Positions 18,196 through 27,859 of a stretch of 64,000 nt of DNA are shown in pieces (the first letter of the stretch is position 1; the number at the start of each line of letters is the position of its first letter). The stretch is from positions 682,001-746,000 of the forward strand of contig NZ_RCYZ01000001.1 in the NCBI RefSeq assembly GCF_006439025.1. The letters are read 5' to 3'. The stretch is from Hymenobacter nivis (GTDB lineage Bacteria; Bacteroidota; Bacteroidia; Cytophagales; Hymenobacteraceae). Both the position numbers and the translations under genes were made by a program. The notes under the pieces were generated by a model. It did not search any database, was not told where the DNA came from, and saw only the letters and a program-made list of their open reading frames with translations.

Positions 18196-18976
18196 GACAC
18201 CGCTCACCGTTACTGACCAGCTGGGGCGGCGGGTGGTGGTACCGTTTCCGCCGCAGCGCATCGTGTCGCTGGTGCCATCCCAAACGGAGCTGCTGTTTGA
18301 TCTGGGGCTGGGCGCACGGGTGGTGGGCGTCACCAAGTTTTGCATTCACCCTCCGGAGGCGCGCCAGCAAGCAACGGTCGTCGGTGGCACCAAGAACTTT
18401 GATTTTGCCAAGATTGCCACCTGCCAACCCGACCTCATCATTGGCAATAAGGAGGAGAACTACCAAGCCGGCATCGAGCAGCTGGCAGCGCATTACCCGG
18501 TGTGGCTCAGCGATATATCCGATCTGCCGGGGGCCCTGCGAATGATCAAGCAAGTGGGGCTAATTACGGGCCAGGGCCCCCGTGCCGCTGCCCTGGCGGC
18601 CACCGTGGCCGAGCGGTTTGGGGCCCTGGGGGTGGCCTTGTCGCCCCCCGAATCGGTGGCCTACCTCATCTGGCGCAAGCCCTACATGGCGGCAGCAGCC
18701 GGCACATTCATCGACGACCTGTTGGCACGGGCCGGCTTCGCCAACGCATTTGGGGCCCTGGGGCGCTACCCCGAAATTGCGCCGGAGCAGCTGGCCCACG
18801 CCGCCCCCCAGCGCATTCTCCTGTCCTCCGAGCCGTATCCGTTCAAGGAAAAGCACGTGGCCGAGTTGCAAGAAATTTGCCCCGCGGCTCGCATTCAACT
18901 GGTTGATGGCGAATTGTTTAGTTGGTACGGGAGCCGACTGCTGCACGCGGCGGCGTACCTCAGCCAGCTTCGCTGA
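18188..18976 (+). CDS. BtuF-like periplasmic-fold metal/corrinoid-binding protein (helical backbone receptor)
   Basis: A 262-aa protein of the helical-backbone metal receptor fold used for cobalamin and iron-complex uptake. Landmarks are RIVSLVPSQTELLFDLG near the N-terminus, QPDLIIGNKEEN, a central long helix and EPYPFKEKH near the end. It has no signal peptide from either candidate start, so it may be cytoplasmic or its role may differ from classical BtuF. GTG at 18188 is preferred because the domain starts just after; GTG at 18161 would add nine residues. It converges on aroA and the two ends overlap by 17 nt. Confidence 0.75.
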   Translation: MVQTPLTVTDQLGRRVVVPFPPQRIVSLVPSQTELLFDLGLGARVVGVTKFCIHPPEARQQATVVGGTKNFDFAKIATCQPDLIIGNKEENYQAGIEQLAAHYPVWLSDISDLPGALRMIKQVGLITGQGPRAAALAATVAERFGALGVALSPPESVAYLIWRKPYMAAAAGTFIDDLLARAGFANAFGALGRYPEIAPEQLAHAAPQRILLSSEPYPFKEKHVAELQEICPAARIQLVDGELFSWYGSRLLHAAAYLSQLR

Positions 18977-20243
18977 CGGCAAAACCCGCCTTATCCAACT
19001 CACGCCAGAACTGCGGGTACGACTTGCGCACCACCTGCGGCGCGGCCACCTCCAAGGGCCCCAGCAGGGCCAGCGGCGCGAAAGCCATGGCCATGCGGTG
19101 GTCGTGGTAGGTAGCCACGGTTTGCCCGTCCACGCGAAAGCCCTCGGACACGGCCCGGAATACGCCGGCCTCCACTTCCTGCAAATCGCCGCCGAATTTG
19201 GCCAGCTCGGTTTGCAGGGCGGCAATGCGGTCGGTTTCCTTGATGCGCAGGCTTTCCAGCCCGGTCATGTCGACGGGTAGAGCCAGAGCGGCGGCCACCA
19301 CGGCTACGGTCTGGGCTAGGTCGGGGCAATTGGTGAAGTCCAGGCGGAGGACGTCCGTACGTTCCGGCCGGGGGCCCTGGCGCAGCAGCACGCCTTCCTC
19401 GGCGGGCAGGTAGGTGGTTTCGACGCCGAAATGCGCCATGATGCCCGCAATGGCCTGGTCGCCTTGCAACGACTGCTGCCGCAGGCCGGGCAGCGTAATT
19501 TCGGAGCCAACGGGGCCCAGGGCCACCATTGCGTACCAGTAGCTAGCGGCCGACCAATCGCTTTCCACCGCGTAGTTGGCGGCTTGGTAGCGGCCTGCGG
19601 CCACGGTTAGCTCAGTGGCGTCGGCGTTGGCTTGGCACGGGGCCCCAAAGCGGGCCATCAGCGCCACCGTCATGTCGATGTACGGGCGCGAGCCGACGGG
19701 GCCGGTCAGGGTCAGCACGAGGCCGCCGGGCAGGTAGGGTCCCACCATCAGCAGGGCCGAAATGTATTGGCTGCTGATGTCGCCGCGCACACTCAGGCGC
19801 GTGGGCCCGTCAGCAGCGGCGGCCGAAGCAAACCCATTCAGCCGCAGCGGCGGGTAGCCGTCGTTGGCCACGTAGGCAATGTCGGCCCCGGCCTGGCGCA
19901 GGGCCCCCACGAGTACGCCGATGGGCCGCTCCTGCATTCGCGGCGTGCCGGTCAGCTCGCCGCGCCAGCCGGTTACGGCCAGGTAGGCCGTCAGGAACCG
20001 CATCACGGTGCCCGCATCTTCGGCGCTGAGGCGGTCGGTGCCGGGCGCGGCGGCCAGCAGTGCCTGCATTAGCTGGGTATCGTGGGCGTCGGAGAGGTTG
20101 CTGAGTTGGCCGCCGCCGGCCAGCGCGTGCAGGATGAGGGCACGGTTGGCCTCGCTTTTGGAAGCGGGCAGGTGGGCCAGGCCGCGCAGGGGGGCCCCGG
20201 GCCAGCGCAGGGAAATGGAAGCGTCGATGGGATTCGTATATAT
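18960..20243 (-). CDS. aroA: 3-phosphoshikimate 1-carboxyvinyltransferase (EPSP synthase)
   Basis: EPSP synthase joins PEP to shikimate-3-phosphate in the shikimate pathway. Upstream of the first ATG (20069) the frame still codes for an essential part of the enzyme: ASKSEANRALILHAL, with the PEP/S3P-binding Lys, Ser and Arg. The gene must therefore start near 20228-20255, where no ATG, GTG or TTG exists in frame; the options are ATA at 20243 (giving 427 aa, a typical AroA length) or ATT at 20255. Later landmarks are AEDAGTVMRFLTA, MQERPIG and the C-terminal ESLRIKETDRIAAL and DHRMAMAFA. It lies just downstream of aroB on the same strand. Confidence 0.88.
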   Translation of the reverse strand: MYTNPIDASISLRWPGAPLRGLAHLPASKSEANRALILHALAGGGQLSNLSDAHDTQLMQALLAAAPGTDRLSAEDAGTVMRFLTAYLAVTGWRGELTGTPRMQERPIGVLVGALRQAGADIAYVANDGYPPLRLNGFASAAAADGPTRLSVRGDISSQYISALLMVGPYLPGGLVLTLTGPVGSRPYIDMTVALMARFGAPCQANADATELTVAAGRYQAANYAVESDWSAASYWYAMVALGPVGSEITLPGLRQQSLQGDQAIAGIMAHFGVETTYLPAEEGVLLRQGPRPERTDVLRLDFTNCPDLAQTVAVVAAALALPVDMTGLESLRIKETDRIAALQTELAKFGGDLQEVEAGVFRAVSEGFRVDGQTVATYHDHRMAMAFAPLALLGPLEVAAPQVVRKSYPQFWRELDKAGFAVSEAG

Positions 20244-20269
20244 AAGGTTAAAAATGAGCCGTAGGGGCC

Positions 20270-21310
20270 CTACAATTTGTGGTAGTAGCGCAGGGCTCCC
20301 GCAATGTCGGCTTCGGTGATGGGCTGGTCGTACACGCCGTGGCCAATGCCGTGCAGCAGCGTGCAGTTGATGACGCCAGCGGCGTTCTTCTTGTCCTGCC
20401 GCGCAAATTCAGCAATGGCTTCGGTTTCAAGCACCACGAACTGAATTTTGTCGAACACCGAAAACACGAAGGTTTCGATGCGGTCCAGTTCCTCGGGGCT
20501 CAGCAGGCCGCGCTGGGCCGAGAGCCAGCTCTCGCAGACCAGGCCCGCGGCCACGGCTTCGCCGTGCAGCACCTCGCGCCCGGGCTGGGTAAGGAGGTAG
20601 CTTTCGAGGGCGTGGCCCACGGTGTGGCCAAAGTTGAGCAGCTTGCGGGGCCCCGATTCGAGCGGGTCGCTGGCCACCACGCGCTGCTTCAGCGCCACCG
20701 ACTCTTCAATAATGGGCGTCCAGTCGTCGGTGAGCCAGCCTAGGCGGCGCTGCCGCTCAAAGGCGTCGGCGTCGGCAATCAGCCAATGCTTCAGCACCTC
20801 GGCGTAGCCGGCCTTCATCTGGCGCGGGTCAAGAGTGTTGAGCAGCACCGGCGCGATGAACACCGCCAGCGGCTCCTGAAACACGCCCAGGTGGTTCTTA
20901 AAACCCTGGTAGTCAACGCCGGTTTTACCACCCACGCTGGCGTCTACCTGGGCCAGCAGCGTGGTGGGCACTTGCACAAAGGCCAAGCCCCGCTTATACA
21001 AGGCCCCGCAAAACCCGCCCAGGTCCGTCACCACGCCGCCGCCCACGTTCACGAGCAAAGCGTGGCGGTCGGCCTGCCGCTGAGTGAGCACATCCCACAC
21101 CAGGCTGCACGTAGCCAGGGTTTTGTACTCTTCGCCGGCGGGAATCTCGATGATGTGGTGGCCCTGGGGCAGCTGGGCTTCCAGCACCGGCAGGCACAGC
21201 CGGGCGGTGTTGGCATCAACCAGCACGAAGACCTGGCTAAAAGCCGGGCGGCGCACATAAGTGGCCAGCTCGGCCAAGGCGGCGGAGCCAATGGTGACGG
21301 GGGCGTTCAT
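20270..21310 (-). CDS. aroB: 3-dehydroquinate synthase
   Basis: AroB (346 aa) turns DAHP into 3-dehydroquinate, step two of the shikimate pathway, using NAD and a divalent metal. Landmarks: GGGVVTDLGGFCG (NAD-binding), FVQVPTTLLAQVDASVGGKT, KNHLGVFQEP, and the metal-binding NFGHTVGHALE. The ATG at 21310 is chosen; the frame to 21382 adds a Cys-rich stretch with no counterpart in the family. It is followed after about 27 nt by aroA, so the two are an operon. Confidence 0.96.
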   Translation of the reverse strand: MNAPVTIGSAALAELATYVRRPAFSQVFVLVDANTARLCLPVLEAQLPQGHHIIEIPAGEEYKTLATCSLVWDVLTQRQADRHALLVNVGGGVVTDLGGFCGALYKRGLAFVQVPTTLLAQVDASVGGKTGVDYQGFKNHLGVFQEPLAVFIAPVLLNTLDPRQMKAGYAEVLKHWLIADADAFERQRRLGWLTDDWTPIIEESVALKQRVVASDPLESGPRKLLNFGHTVGHALESYLLTQPGREVLHGEAVAAGLVCESWLSAQRGLLSPEELDRIETFVFSVFDKIQFVVLETEAIAEFARQDKKNAAGVINCTLLHGIGHGVYDQPITEADIAGALRYYHKL

Positions 21311-21590
21311 GCGGCAAAAGTCAGCACAAAACCCGGCAATATTCCCAGACCTTGCCGCAACATTTGGGTAACAGCCTGGCAATCCAATGTTATGTATGCC
21401 AACTATCGAGCTAATTTATAGAACTGCCATGTCCTTGATATTCGAGCAATTGGTTAACACAAACGTTACCAAATTAAAAGCTAATCTTTAATTAATTCTT
21501 CCGAGGCATACTCTAAATGAAAAACAAATGATAATTTGCCTTCAGGTTTCATAGCCATAGTCTTCATTTTTCTCACTTTTTTTCATTTAT
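21311..21590. other. AT-rich intergenic region between aroB and the SusC gene
   Basis: A 280-nt divergent gap, much lower in GC than the rest. It should hold promoters for aroB (minus) and for the susC gene (plus). A TAATTTG sequence near 21533 resembles a -7 element but is one base short of the consensus. No reading frame of note. Confidence 0.5.
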
Positions 21591-24500
21591 ATGAAAAAGT
21601 TTACTCTTTTATTCCTTCTGGCGATGACCAGCCTGTTGCAGCAGGCTTTCGCCCAGAACCGGAGTATTTCTGGCCGGGTAACCGACCGGACCAACAGCCA
21701 AGGCCTACCCGGGGTAACGGTGCTAGCCAAAGGCACCACCGTTGGTACTTCGACCAACAGCGACGGCACGTACGTGCTGAGCGTGCCGGCCACTGCCACT
21801 ACCCTCACGTTTAGCTTCGTTGGGTACACCAGCATTGAACGGCCCATCGGCACGGCAGCTACCGTCAACGCAACGCTGGCACCCGATGCCAAAGAGCTGG
21901 GCGAAGTAGTGGTAACGGCTGCGCTCGGTATTCAGCGGCAGCAGAAGGAGATTGGCTACGCCACCGCCACCCTTGACACCAAGGAAATCACCCAGGCTCG
22001 CGTGACCAACGTGACCAACGGCTTGGCTGGCAAGGTTTCGGGCCTGCAGATCCAGACGATTGGCTCGGGCATTAACCCCCAGGTACGGGTGACGCTGCGC
22101 GGCTCGCGCTCACTCACCGGCACCAACGAAGCCCTCATCGTGGTCGACGGTGTGATTACGACCAACGACGTGCTCTCGACCCTCAGCCCCGACGACATCT
22201 CCAACATCTCGGTGCTGAAAGGTGCCAACGCCGCGGCGCTCTACGGCTCGCAGGCATCGAACGGGGCCCTGATCATCACCACCAAGAAAGGTGGCACCAC
22301 CCCCCAGATCACCCTTTCGCAAACCTCGCAGTTCGAGTCCGTATCGTTCCTGCCCAAATTTCAGTCTGACTTTGGCCCCGGTGCCAACTCGTGGAACGGC
22401 CAGCGTCCCGGCCAGAACTCACGTGCCGATTTTGCCCCCAACGGCGCCATCGACACCAACGAGGATTACGCTTATAACAGCTTCGAGAACCAGCAGTTCG
22501 GCCCCCGTTTCGACGGTTCGCTCCAGCCTTTCGGCGAGAAGCTGGCCAACGGCGACATTCAAATGGTGACTTACGAAGGCCGCCCCAACGAGAAGCGGGC
22601 GTTCTGGAACAATGCGTTCCAGGTCCAAAACGGCGTTACGTTCTCGGGCGGCGATGAGAAAAGCAAGTTCTTTGCTTCGTACCAGAACGTACACAACAAT
22701 GGCATCGTCCCCAAAGACAAGTTCGACCGCAACACCTTCCGCATCAACGCGTCGCGCGAGTTGGATCGCCTCACCATTGGCTTCAACGTTTCGTTTTCGC
22801 AGCAGCGCATCGACCAGACGAACAACTTGGATGCCGCTAACTCGGTGTACTACAACTGGTTCAACACGTCGTCGATGGCCCCGTTGACCTCCTACAAAAA
22901 CTGGCAGACGGATCAGTTCGCCAACCCCAACGGCTACTACAACGCCTACTACTTCAACCCGTACTGGGTAATCGATAACAACCGCACCAACAGCCGCCAG
23001 AACACGCTGCTCGGCAACATCGACCTGTCGTACAAAGTGCGCGATTGGTTGCGCGTGCAGTACCGCCTCGGCACCACCAACATCAACCAGTCGAGCCTAG
23101 TCACGCAGAACAAGTTTGTCTACAACTCCTACATCGCTGGTGGCAACACCAACAAGGGTGGCGCGGGCACCACGGGCTTCGTGCAGGACCTGAGCAGCAA
23201 CCTGAACCGCATCAACTCGGACCTGTTCGTCAGCATGGACAAGACCTTTGGCGACTACTCGGTGCAGGCCATTGTGGGCAACAACATCCAGCAGCTCGAC
23301 AGCCGCTACAACTCTGTTTCGTCGACGGCCCTGGCTACCCCCGATCTGTTCAACCTCTCGAACCGGGTGGGCAACCTGGCCGGTGGCGATGCCAACGCCA
23401 AATCGCGCCTGGTCGCTTTCTACGCCGACGTAACCCTAGGCTACAAAGACTACTTGTACCTGCACGGTTCGGGCCGCTTCGACAACACCTCGGTGCTGGA
23501 CGCCAACAACCGCAGCTTCTTCTACCCTGGCGTAGATGCCTCGTTCATCTTCACTAATGCCATTCCGGCCCTCAAAGACGTTTCGTTCCTTGACTACGGC
23601 AAGCTCCGCGGCGGCATCTCGAAGGTTAGCCAAGTGAACTTGCCCAGCAGCACCGGCATCGGTGTGTACCAGACGGGCGGCGCTTACGCCCTGAACTCTA
23701 CCTACTCGCTCGGCTCGGGCTTCCCATATGGCTCGTTGGCTTCGTTCACCGCCAACGGCGGCTTGGTGCAGCCGGGCCTGCTGCCCGAAACGACGCGCTC
23801 CATCGAGGCAGGCATTGAGCTCAGCTTCCTCAAGCGCCGGGTATCGGGTGCCGTTACCTACTACGCCCAGAAAAGCACTGCCCAGACGGTGCAAACGAGC
23901 ATTTCGACCGCTTCGGGTTATAGCAGCCTGCTGCTCAATGCCGGCGAAGTGCAGAACCGCGGCGTTGAAGTTGACCTGAACCTGGTGCCGGTACGCCTCG
24001 ACAACGGCTTGGTGATCACCGTGGGTGGTAACTTTAACTACAACAACAACAAAGTGGTTTCGCTGCCGGGTGGCCTCAGCCAGTTGGCCCTCTCTACGGG
24101 TGGCAACGCCCAGCTCTACGCCAAGCCCGGCCAGTCGTACCCTGTGCTGTCGGGCTCGCACTACCAGCGCACCGACGACGGCCGCGTTAAAATGGCCACA
24201 GTTCGCAATGCCTACGACGCCAGCGACCCGACCATCTACTACTACCCCCTCAAGGCTACTGACAACATTGACTTCGGCAACACCCAGCCCAAGTTCAAGT
24301 ACGGCTTCAACGCCAGCGCTACCTACAAAGGTGTGACCCTCTCGGGCCAGGGCGAGCTGCGCACCGGCTACGTGGTGTACAACGGCATCGGCGAAGACCT
24401 CGACTTCACGGGCAGCGGCGCACGCAGCGCCATGTATGGCCGCCAGGACTTTATCTACCCCAACTCGGCCATCTCGAACGACAACGGCGCTACCTACGTG

Positions 24501-24845
24501 CCCAACACGGCCGGCTTCACGCCCGGTGGTGCTGAGTTCTGGGCGCAGAACTCGACCTGGAACCGTACGGTGGCTGAGAACTACGTAACCTCCGGCAAAT
24601 TCTTCAAAATCCGGGAAGTGTCGCTGAGCTACGCCCTGCCGGCTGCTTTGCTGACGCGGACGGGCTTCGTGAAAGGTTTGTCGTTGAACGTTTTCGGCCG
24701 GAACATCTTTACCTGGGTTCCCAAGGAGAATATCTACACCGACCCCGAGTTCAGCTTCTCGAACTCCAACGCTATCGGCATCAACACCAACTTGCAGACG
24801 CCGCCTACCAAATTCTACGGTGCTAGCCTCAACGCAACTTTCTAA
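21591..24845 (+). CDS. SusC/RagA family TonB-linked outer membrane protein
   Basis: A 1084-aa TonB-dependent outer membrane transporter that imports a glycan, peptide or other ligand together with its SusD partner. In order: signal peptide (to QQAFAQ), a carboxypeptidase-regulatory-like domain (about 24-105, SGRVTDRTNSQGLPGV), the plug domain with the SusC signature ALIVVDGV and LKGANAAALYGSQASNGALIITTKKG-type ending, and a long beta-barrel ending in Phe (NATF). No sigma/anti-sigma pair or glycoside hydrolase lies beside it, so the substrate is unknown. susD follows after 11 nt. Confidence 0.96.
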   Translation: MKKFTLLFLLAMTSLLQQAFAQNRSISGRVTDRTNSQGLPGVTVLAKGTTVGTSTNSDGTYVLSVPATATTLTFSFVGYTSIERPIGTAATVNATLAPDAKELGEVVVTAALGIQRQQKEIGYATATLDTKEITQARVTNVTNGLAGKVSGLQIQTIGSGINPQVRVTLRGSRSLTGTNEALIVVDGVITTNDVLSTLSPDDISNISVLKGANAAALYGSQASNGALIITTKKGGTTPQITLSQTSQFESVSFLPKFQSDFGPGANSWNGQRPGQNSRADFAPNGAIDTNEDYAYNSFENQQFGPRFDGSLQPFGEKLANGDIQMVTYEGRPNEKRAFWNNAFQVQNGVTFSGGDEKSKFFASYQNVHNNGIVPKDKFDRNTFRINASRELDRLTIGFNVSFSQQRIDQTNNLDAANSVYYNWFNTSSMAPLTSYKNWQTDQFANPNGYYNAYYFNPYWVIDNNRTNSRQNTLLGNIDLSYKVRDWLRVQYRLGTTNINQSSLVTQNKFVYNSYIAGGNTNKGGAGTTGFVQDLSSNLNRINSDLFVSMDKTFGDYSVQAIVGNNIQQLDSRYNSVSSTALATPDLFNLSNRVGNLAGGDANAKSRLVAFYADVTLGYKDYLYLHGSGRFDNTSVLDANNRSFFYPGVDASFIFTNAIPALKDVSFLDYGKLRGGISKVSQVNLPSSTGIGVYQTGGAYALNSTYSLGSGFPYGSLASFTANGGLVQPGLLPETTRSIEAGIELSFLKRRVSGAVTYYAQKSTAQTVQTSISTASGYSSLLLNAGEVQNRGVEVDLNLVPVRLDNGLVITVGGNFNYNNNKVVSLPGGLSQLALSTGGNAQLYAKPGQSYPVLSGSHYQRTDDGRVKMATVRNAYDASDPTIYYYPLKATDNIDFGNTQPKFKYGFNASATYKGVTLSGQGELRTGYVVYNGIGEDLDFTGSGARSAMYGRQDFIYPNSAISNDNGATYVPNTAGFTPGGAEFWAQNSTWNRTVAENYVTSGKFFKIREVSLSYALPAALLTRTGFVKGLSLNVFGRNIFTWVPKENIYTDPEFSFSNSNAIGINTNLQTPPTKFYGASLNATF

Positions 24846-24856
24846 TATAATCAGCG

Positions 24857-26539
24857 ATGAAAATACTTTTTAAGATGCTTACAGCGGCAGCGCTTACTAC
24901 TGCCGCCTCCAGCTGCTCGTCGTTTCTCGACATTAACAATAACCCCAACCAGGCCCTCACCGTGGCCCCCAGTGCCATTCTGGCAACGGCCCTATCCACT
25001 ACGGCTGCTAACTACACCGGCAACGCCCCTAGCTACAACAGCTACGCCAGCTGGGTGGCCAGCTACTGGGGCAAAACGGGGGTGGTGAGCGGCTACGGCG
25101 AAGAGCTGACCTACAACTACTCCTCTTCGTACTATGCCGGCCTGTTTGCCAACACGTACGACAACCTGAACGATTACAACATCATTCAGACGCAAGGAGC
25201 AGCTAATGGCTACCCCTACCATGCGGCCATTGCCCGCATCATGAAAGCCTACAATTTTCTGCTGTTGGTGGACGAATACGGAGACATCCCGTATTCGCAG
25301 GCCCTGCAAGGGGGTACTAACGTGAGCCCTGCCTACGACAAAGCCGCTGATATCTACAAGGACCTGCTTGTGCAGCTGACGGGGGCCATTAGTGACATCA
25401 AAGCGACAGCCGCTACGGCCACGGCCACGTTCACCCCGCTCGCGGTGGGCCCTGAGGATATCGTTTTCGGCGGCAACATGACCAAGTGGAGACAGTTTGC
25501 CAATAGCCTAAAGCTGCGGATTCTGCTGCGCGAGTCGCAGACTTCCGACGCTACCCTGACCGCCTCTGTAACCCAGCAGTTGGCTGCGCTGCAAACGGAA
25601 GCCGCCACGGACAACGTCGGCTTCATCACGGCTGATGTGGTGGCGCAGCCCGGCTACGCCCAGAGCGCCGGCCAGCAAAACCCGCTCTACAACCGTTACG
25701 CCTACACGGCCGCCGGTACCAGTGCCACGGAGCGGCAGTACCAGATTCCGACCCAGTACATCCTCAACCAGTACAGCAGCAACAACGACCCGCGCCTGTC
25801 GCAGCTGTACACCATTGGGGCCCGTACCACCGGCACCGATCCGAACTTGGTTACCACCCCCGAGTACATCGGGGCCCAGCCCGGCCAAAGCAACGCCCCT
25901 TCGTTCGTTGCTCCCATCGTAGCCTCGCGCATCCGCGGCGCCAACGCCTCGACCGCTACGGGCGGTATCCTGAAGGGCCTCGTTGCCCCCACCGCCCTCA
26001 TGCTGCTCTCGGAGCACCTGTTCTCGAAGGCTGAAGCCGAAACCCGTGGCTTGTTCACGGGCGGCAACACCGCGGCTAAGTCGGATTACCTCGACGGCAT
26101 CAAGGCCTCGTTCATCTACTTCTACCGGGCGGCGGCTACCACCAATGCTTCGATCAACGCTTCGACGCTGGCCGCTTCTACTACGGCCGGCGCGGCGGGC
26201 ATCGACCAGTACAACACGTACATCAACGCCGCCAGCAACGCCACCAACCCCTTGGTGAGCTTTGATAACGCCGTGGTGAACGGTGCGCTGGGCAAGCAGA
26301 ACATCATCATCTACCAGAAGTACCTGGCCCTGAACTCGGTGGCCAGCACGGAGGCTTGGGATGATTACCGCCGCACGGCCCAGCCGAAGCTGCCCGCTTC
26401 GTCGCAGTCGCAGTCGCCCCGCGCCGACAAGCTGCCGACCCGCTTGTTCTACCCGCTGGGCGAAACGAGCACCAACGCAGCCAACGTTCCAGCCAACGTT
26501 ACGCAGTACACCAAGATCTTCTGGGATGTGGTGGATTAG
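24857..26539 (+). CDS. SusD/RagB family nutrient-binding outer membrane lipoprotein
   Basis: The lid partner (560 aa) of the SusC transporter. The N-terminus has a lipobox (TTAASSC), so it is lipid-anchored on the outer membrane, followed by FLDINNNPNQ typical of the SusD-like_2 subgroup. Tetratricopeptide-type helices carry the landmarks NFLLLVDEYGDIPYSQA and KWRQFANSLKLRILLR. The C-terminal RLFYPLGE is usual for the family. A strong bidirectional terminator follows. Confidence 0.95.
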   Translation: MKILFKMLTAAALTTAASSCSSFLDINNNPNQALTVAPSAILATALSTTAANYTGNAPSYNSYASWVASYWGKTGVVSGYGEELTYNYSSSYYAGLFANTYDNLNDYNIIQTQGAANGYPYHAAIARIMKAYNFLLLVDEYGDIPYSQALQGGTNVSPAYDKAADIYKDLLVQLTGAISDIKATAATATATFTPLAVGPEDIVFGGNMTKWRQFANSLKLRILLRESQTSDATLTASVTQQLAALQTEAATDNVGFITADVVAQPGYAQSAGQQNPLYNRYAYTAAGTSATERQYQIPTQYILNQYSSNNDPRLSQLYTIGARTTGTDPNLVTTPEYIGAQPGQSNAPSFVAPIVASRIRGANASTATGGILKGLVAPTALMLLSEHLFSKAEAETRGLFTGGNTAAKSDYLDGIKASFIYFYRAAATTNASINASTLAASTTAGAAGIDQYNTYINAASNATNPLVSFDNAVVNGALGKQNIIIYQKYLALNSVASTEAWDDYRRTAQPKLPASSQSQSPRADKLPTRLFYPLGETSTNAANVPANVTQYTKIFWDVVD

Positions 26540-26553
26540 CCCAACACGGCTTT

Positions 26554-26607
26554 AGAAGGCAAAAGAAAAGGGCTGCTCAATCGAGCAGCCCTTTTCTTTT
26601 GCCTTCT
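26554..26607. terminator. Bidirectional terminator with perfect 25-bp arms
   Basis: Arms 26554-26578 and 26583-26607 are exact reverse complements around AATC. It sits between the convergent susD and DAHP synthase genes and overlaps the region just after both stop codons. Confidence 0.9.
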
Positions 26608-26611
26608 GGCC

Positions 26612-27742
26612 TTACAGGCCAGGGCCCAAGTGGAGGCCCTCCGCGGTGGGGGCCCCGTTCAGCACTTCGGTTTGCTTGCGGATGCTTTCGAGGTGCACCA
26701 GCTTATAGAGCTCGCCCACGAAGTCCTTGTTCAGATGCAACGTGTCAGCCCAGGCCGAGCGGGTGGCGAAGATTTCTTTCCAGCGGTCAAACTGGAGAAT
26801 CTTGACGTCGTTGGCCTTCTTGTACTCGGCCAGCTCCTGCACCAGGGCCATGCGGCGCGCCAGGGCCTCCACAATCTCGCGGTCGGCCTCGTCCATCTTC
26901 TGGCGCAGCTCGTCGGCCTTGGCCTGGTAGTCTTCGTTGCTGGAGGAGCGGCGGCGGTACTTCAGCGCGCTAAAAATCTCGCCCAGCCGGGCCGGCGTCA
27001 CCTGCTGCTCGGCGTCGCTGAGGGCGTGGTCGGGGTCGGGGTGGGTTTCGAGGATGAGGCCGTCGTAGTCCAAATCGAGCGCCTTTTGGGCGATGGGCAG
27101 CAGCAAGTCGCGCCGGCCGGCCATGTGGCTGGGGTCGCAGATAAGGGGAATGTGCGGGAAGCGCGTTTTCAGCTCAATGGCCAGCATCCAGGTAGGTGGG
27201 TTGCGGTATTTGCTGGGCGCAAACGTGCTGAAGCCGCGGTGGATGGCCGCCAGGTCGGTGATGCCGGCGCGGGCCAGTCGCTCCAGGGCCCCGGCCCACA
27301 GCGATACGTCGGGGTTCACGGGATTTTTCACCATCACCGGCACGCCGGTACCGGCCAGCGCGTCGGCCAGCTCCTGCACCGCAAAGGGGTTGGCAGTGGT
27401 GCGGGCCCCCACCCAGAGCACCTGGATGCCGTGGGCCAGGGCCTCTTCTACGTGGCGCGGGGTGGCCACCTCGATGGCTACGGGCAGGCCGGTTTCCTGC
27501 GTCACGCGCTGGAGCCACGGCAGCGCCGCCGACCCGGCCCCCTCAAACGAGCCCGGGCGGGTGCGGGGCTTCCACACCCCGGCCCGGAACAAATCGACAT
27601 TGCCCAGCGCCTGCACGCCGCGGGCCGTGGCCAGGGTTTGGGCCTCGGTTTCGGCCGAGCAAGGCCCGGCGATAAGGATTGGGTGCCCCTTGCGGGCCAG
27701 TAGGCGGGTAAAAAAAGTCGTCGGCGAATCAGTCGTTTCCAT
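26612..27742 (-). CDS. Bifunctional 3-deoxy-7-phosphoheptulonate synthase / chorismate mutase type II
   Basis: A two-domain enzyme (376 aa) of aromatic amino acid synthesis: the first step of the shikimate pathway and the first step towards Phe and Tyr. The N-terminal DAHP synthase domain (residues about 1-265) has ILIAGPCSAE, RAGVWKPRTRPGSFEG and LICDPSHMAGRRD. The C-terminal AroQ-type mutase (about 285-370) has LRQKMDEADREIVEALARRM. The fusion is typical of Bacteroidota and lets the mutase domain mediate feedback control. Stand-alone gene; no leader peptide upstream. Confidence 0.93.
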   Translation of the reverse strand: METTDSPTTFFTRLLARKGHPILIAGPCSAETEAQTLATARGVQALGNVDLFRAGVWKPRTRPGSFEGAGSAALPWLQRVTQETGLPVAIEVATPRHVEEALAHGIQVLWVGARTTANPFAVQELADALAGTGVPVMVKNPVNPDVSLWAGALERLARAGITDLAAIHRGFSTFAPSKYRNPPTWMLAIELKTRFPHIPLICDPSHMAGRRDLLLPIAQKALDLDYDGLILETHPDPDHALSDAEQQVTPARLGEIFSALKYRRRSSSNEDYQAKADELRQKMDEADREIVEALARRMALVQELAEYKKANDVKILQFDRWKEIFATRSAWADTLHLNKDFVGELYKLVHLESIRKQTEVLNGAPTAEGLHLGPGL

Positions 27743-27859
27743 GGTGCCGCAAAGATGGGGCCCTGCCCACGAAACGTTCGGCCCCCGGCCTGCTGTTTAG
27801 CGGCTAACTTCGCACCTGCTGGGGCCCCTCGGCATCCACCGCAACCCGCCGCTTCCGCC

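Noticed and set aside
18008..18553. Long minus-strand open frame across the btuF-like gene
   Set aside because: Shadow of the real plus-strand gene; its N-terminal part runs through the terminator and palindrome and shows no family signature.
21421..21590. Promoter for the SusC gene
   Set aside because: TAATTTG near 21533 is one base short of the TAnnTTTG element and no -33 match is clear.
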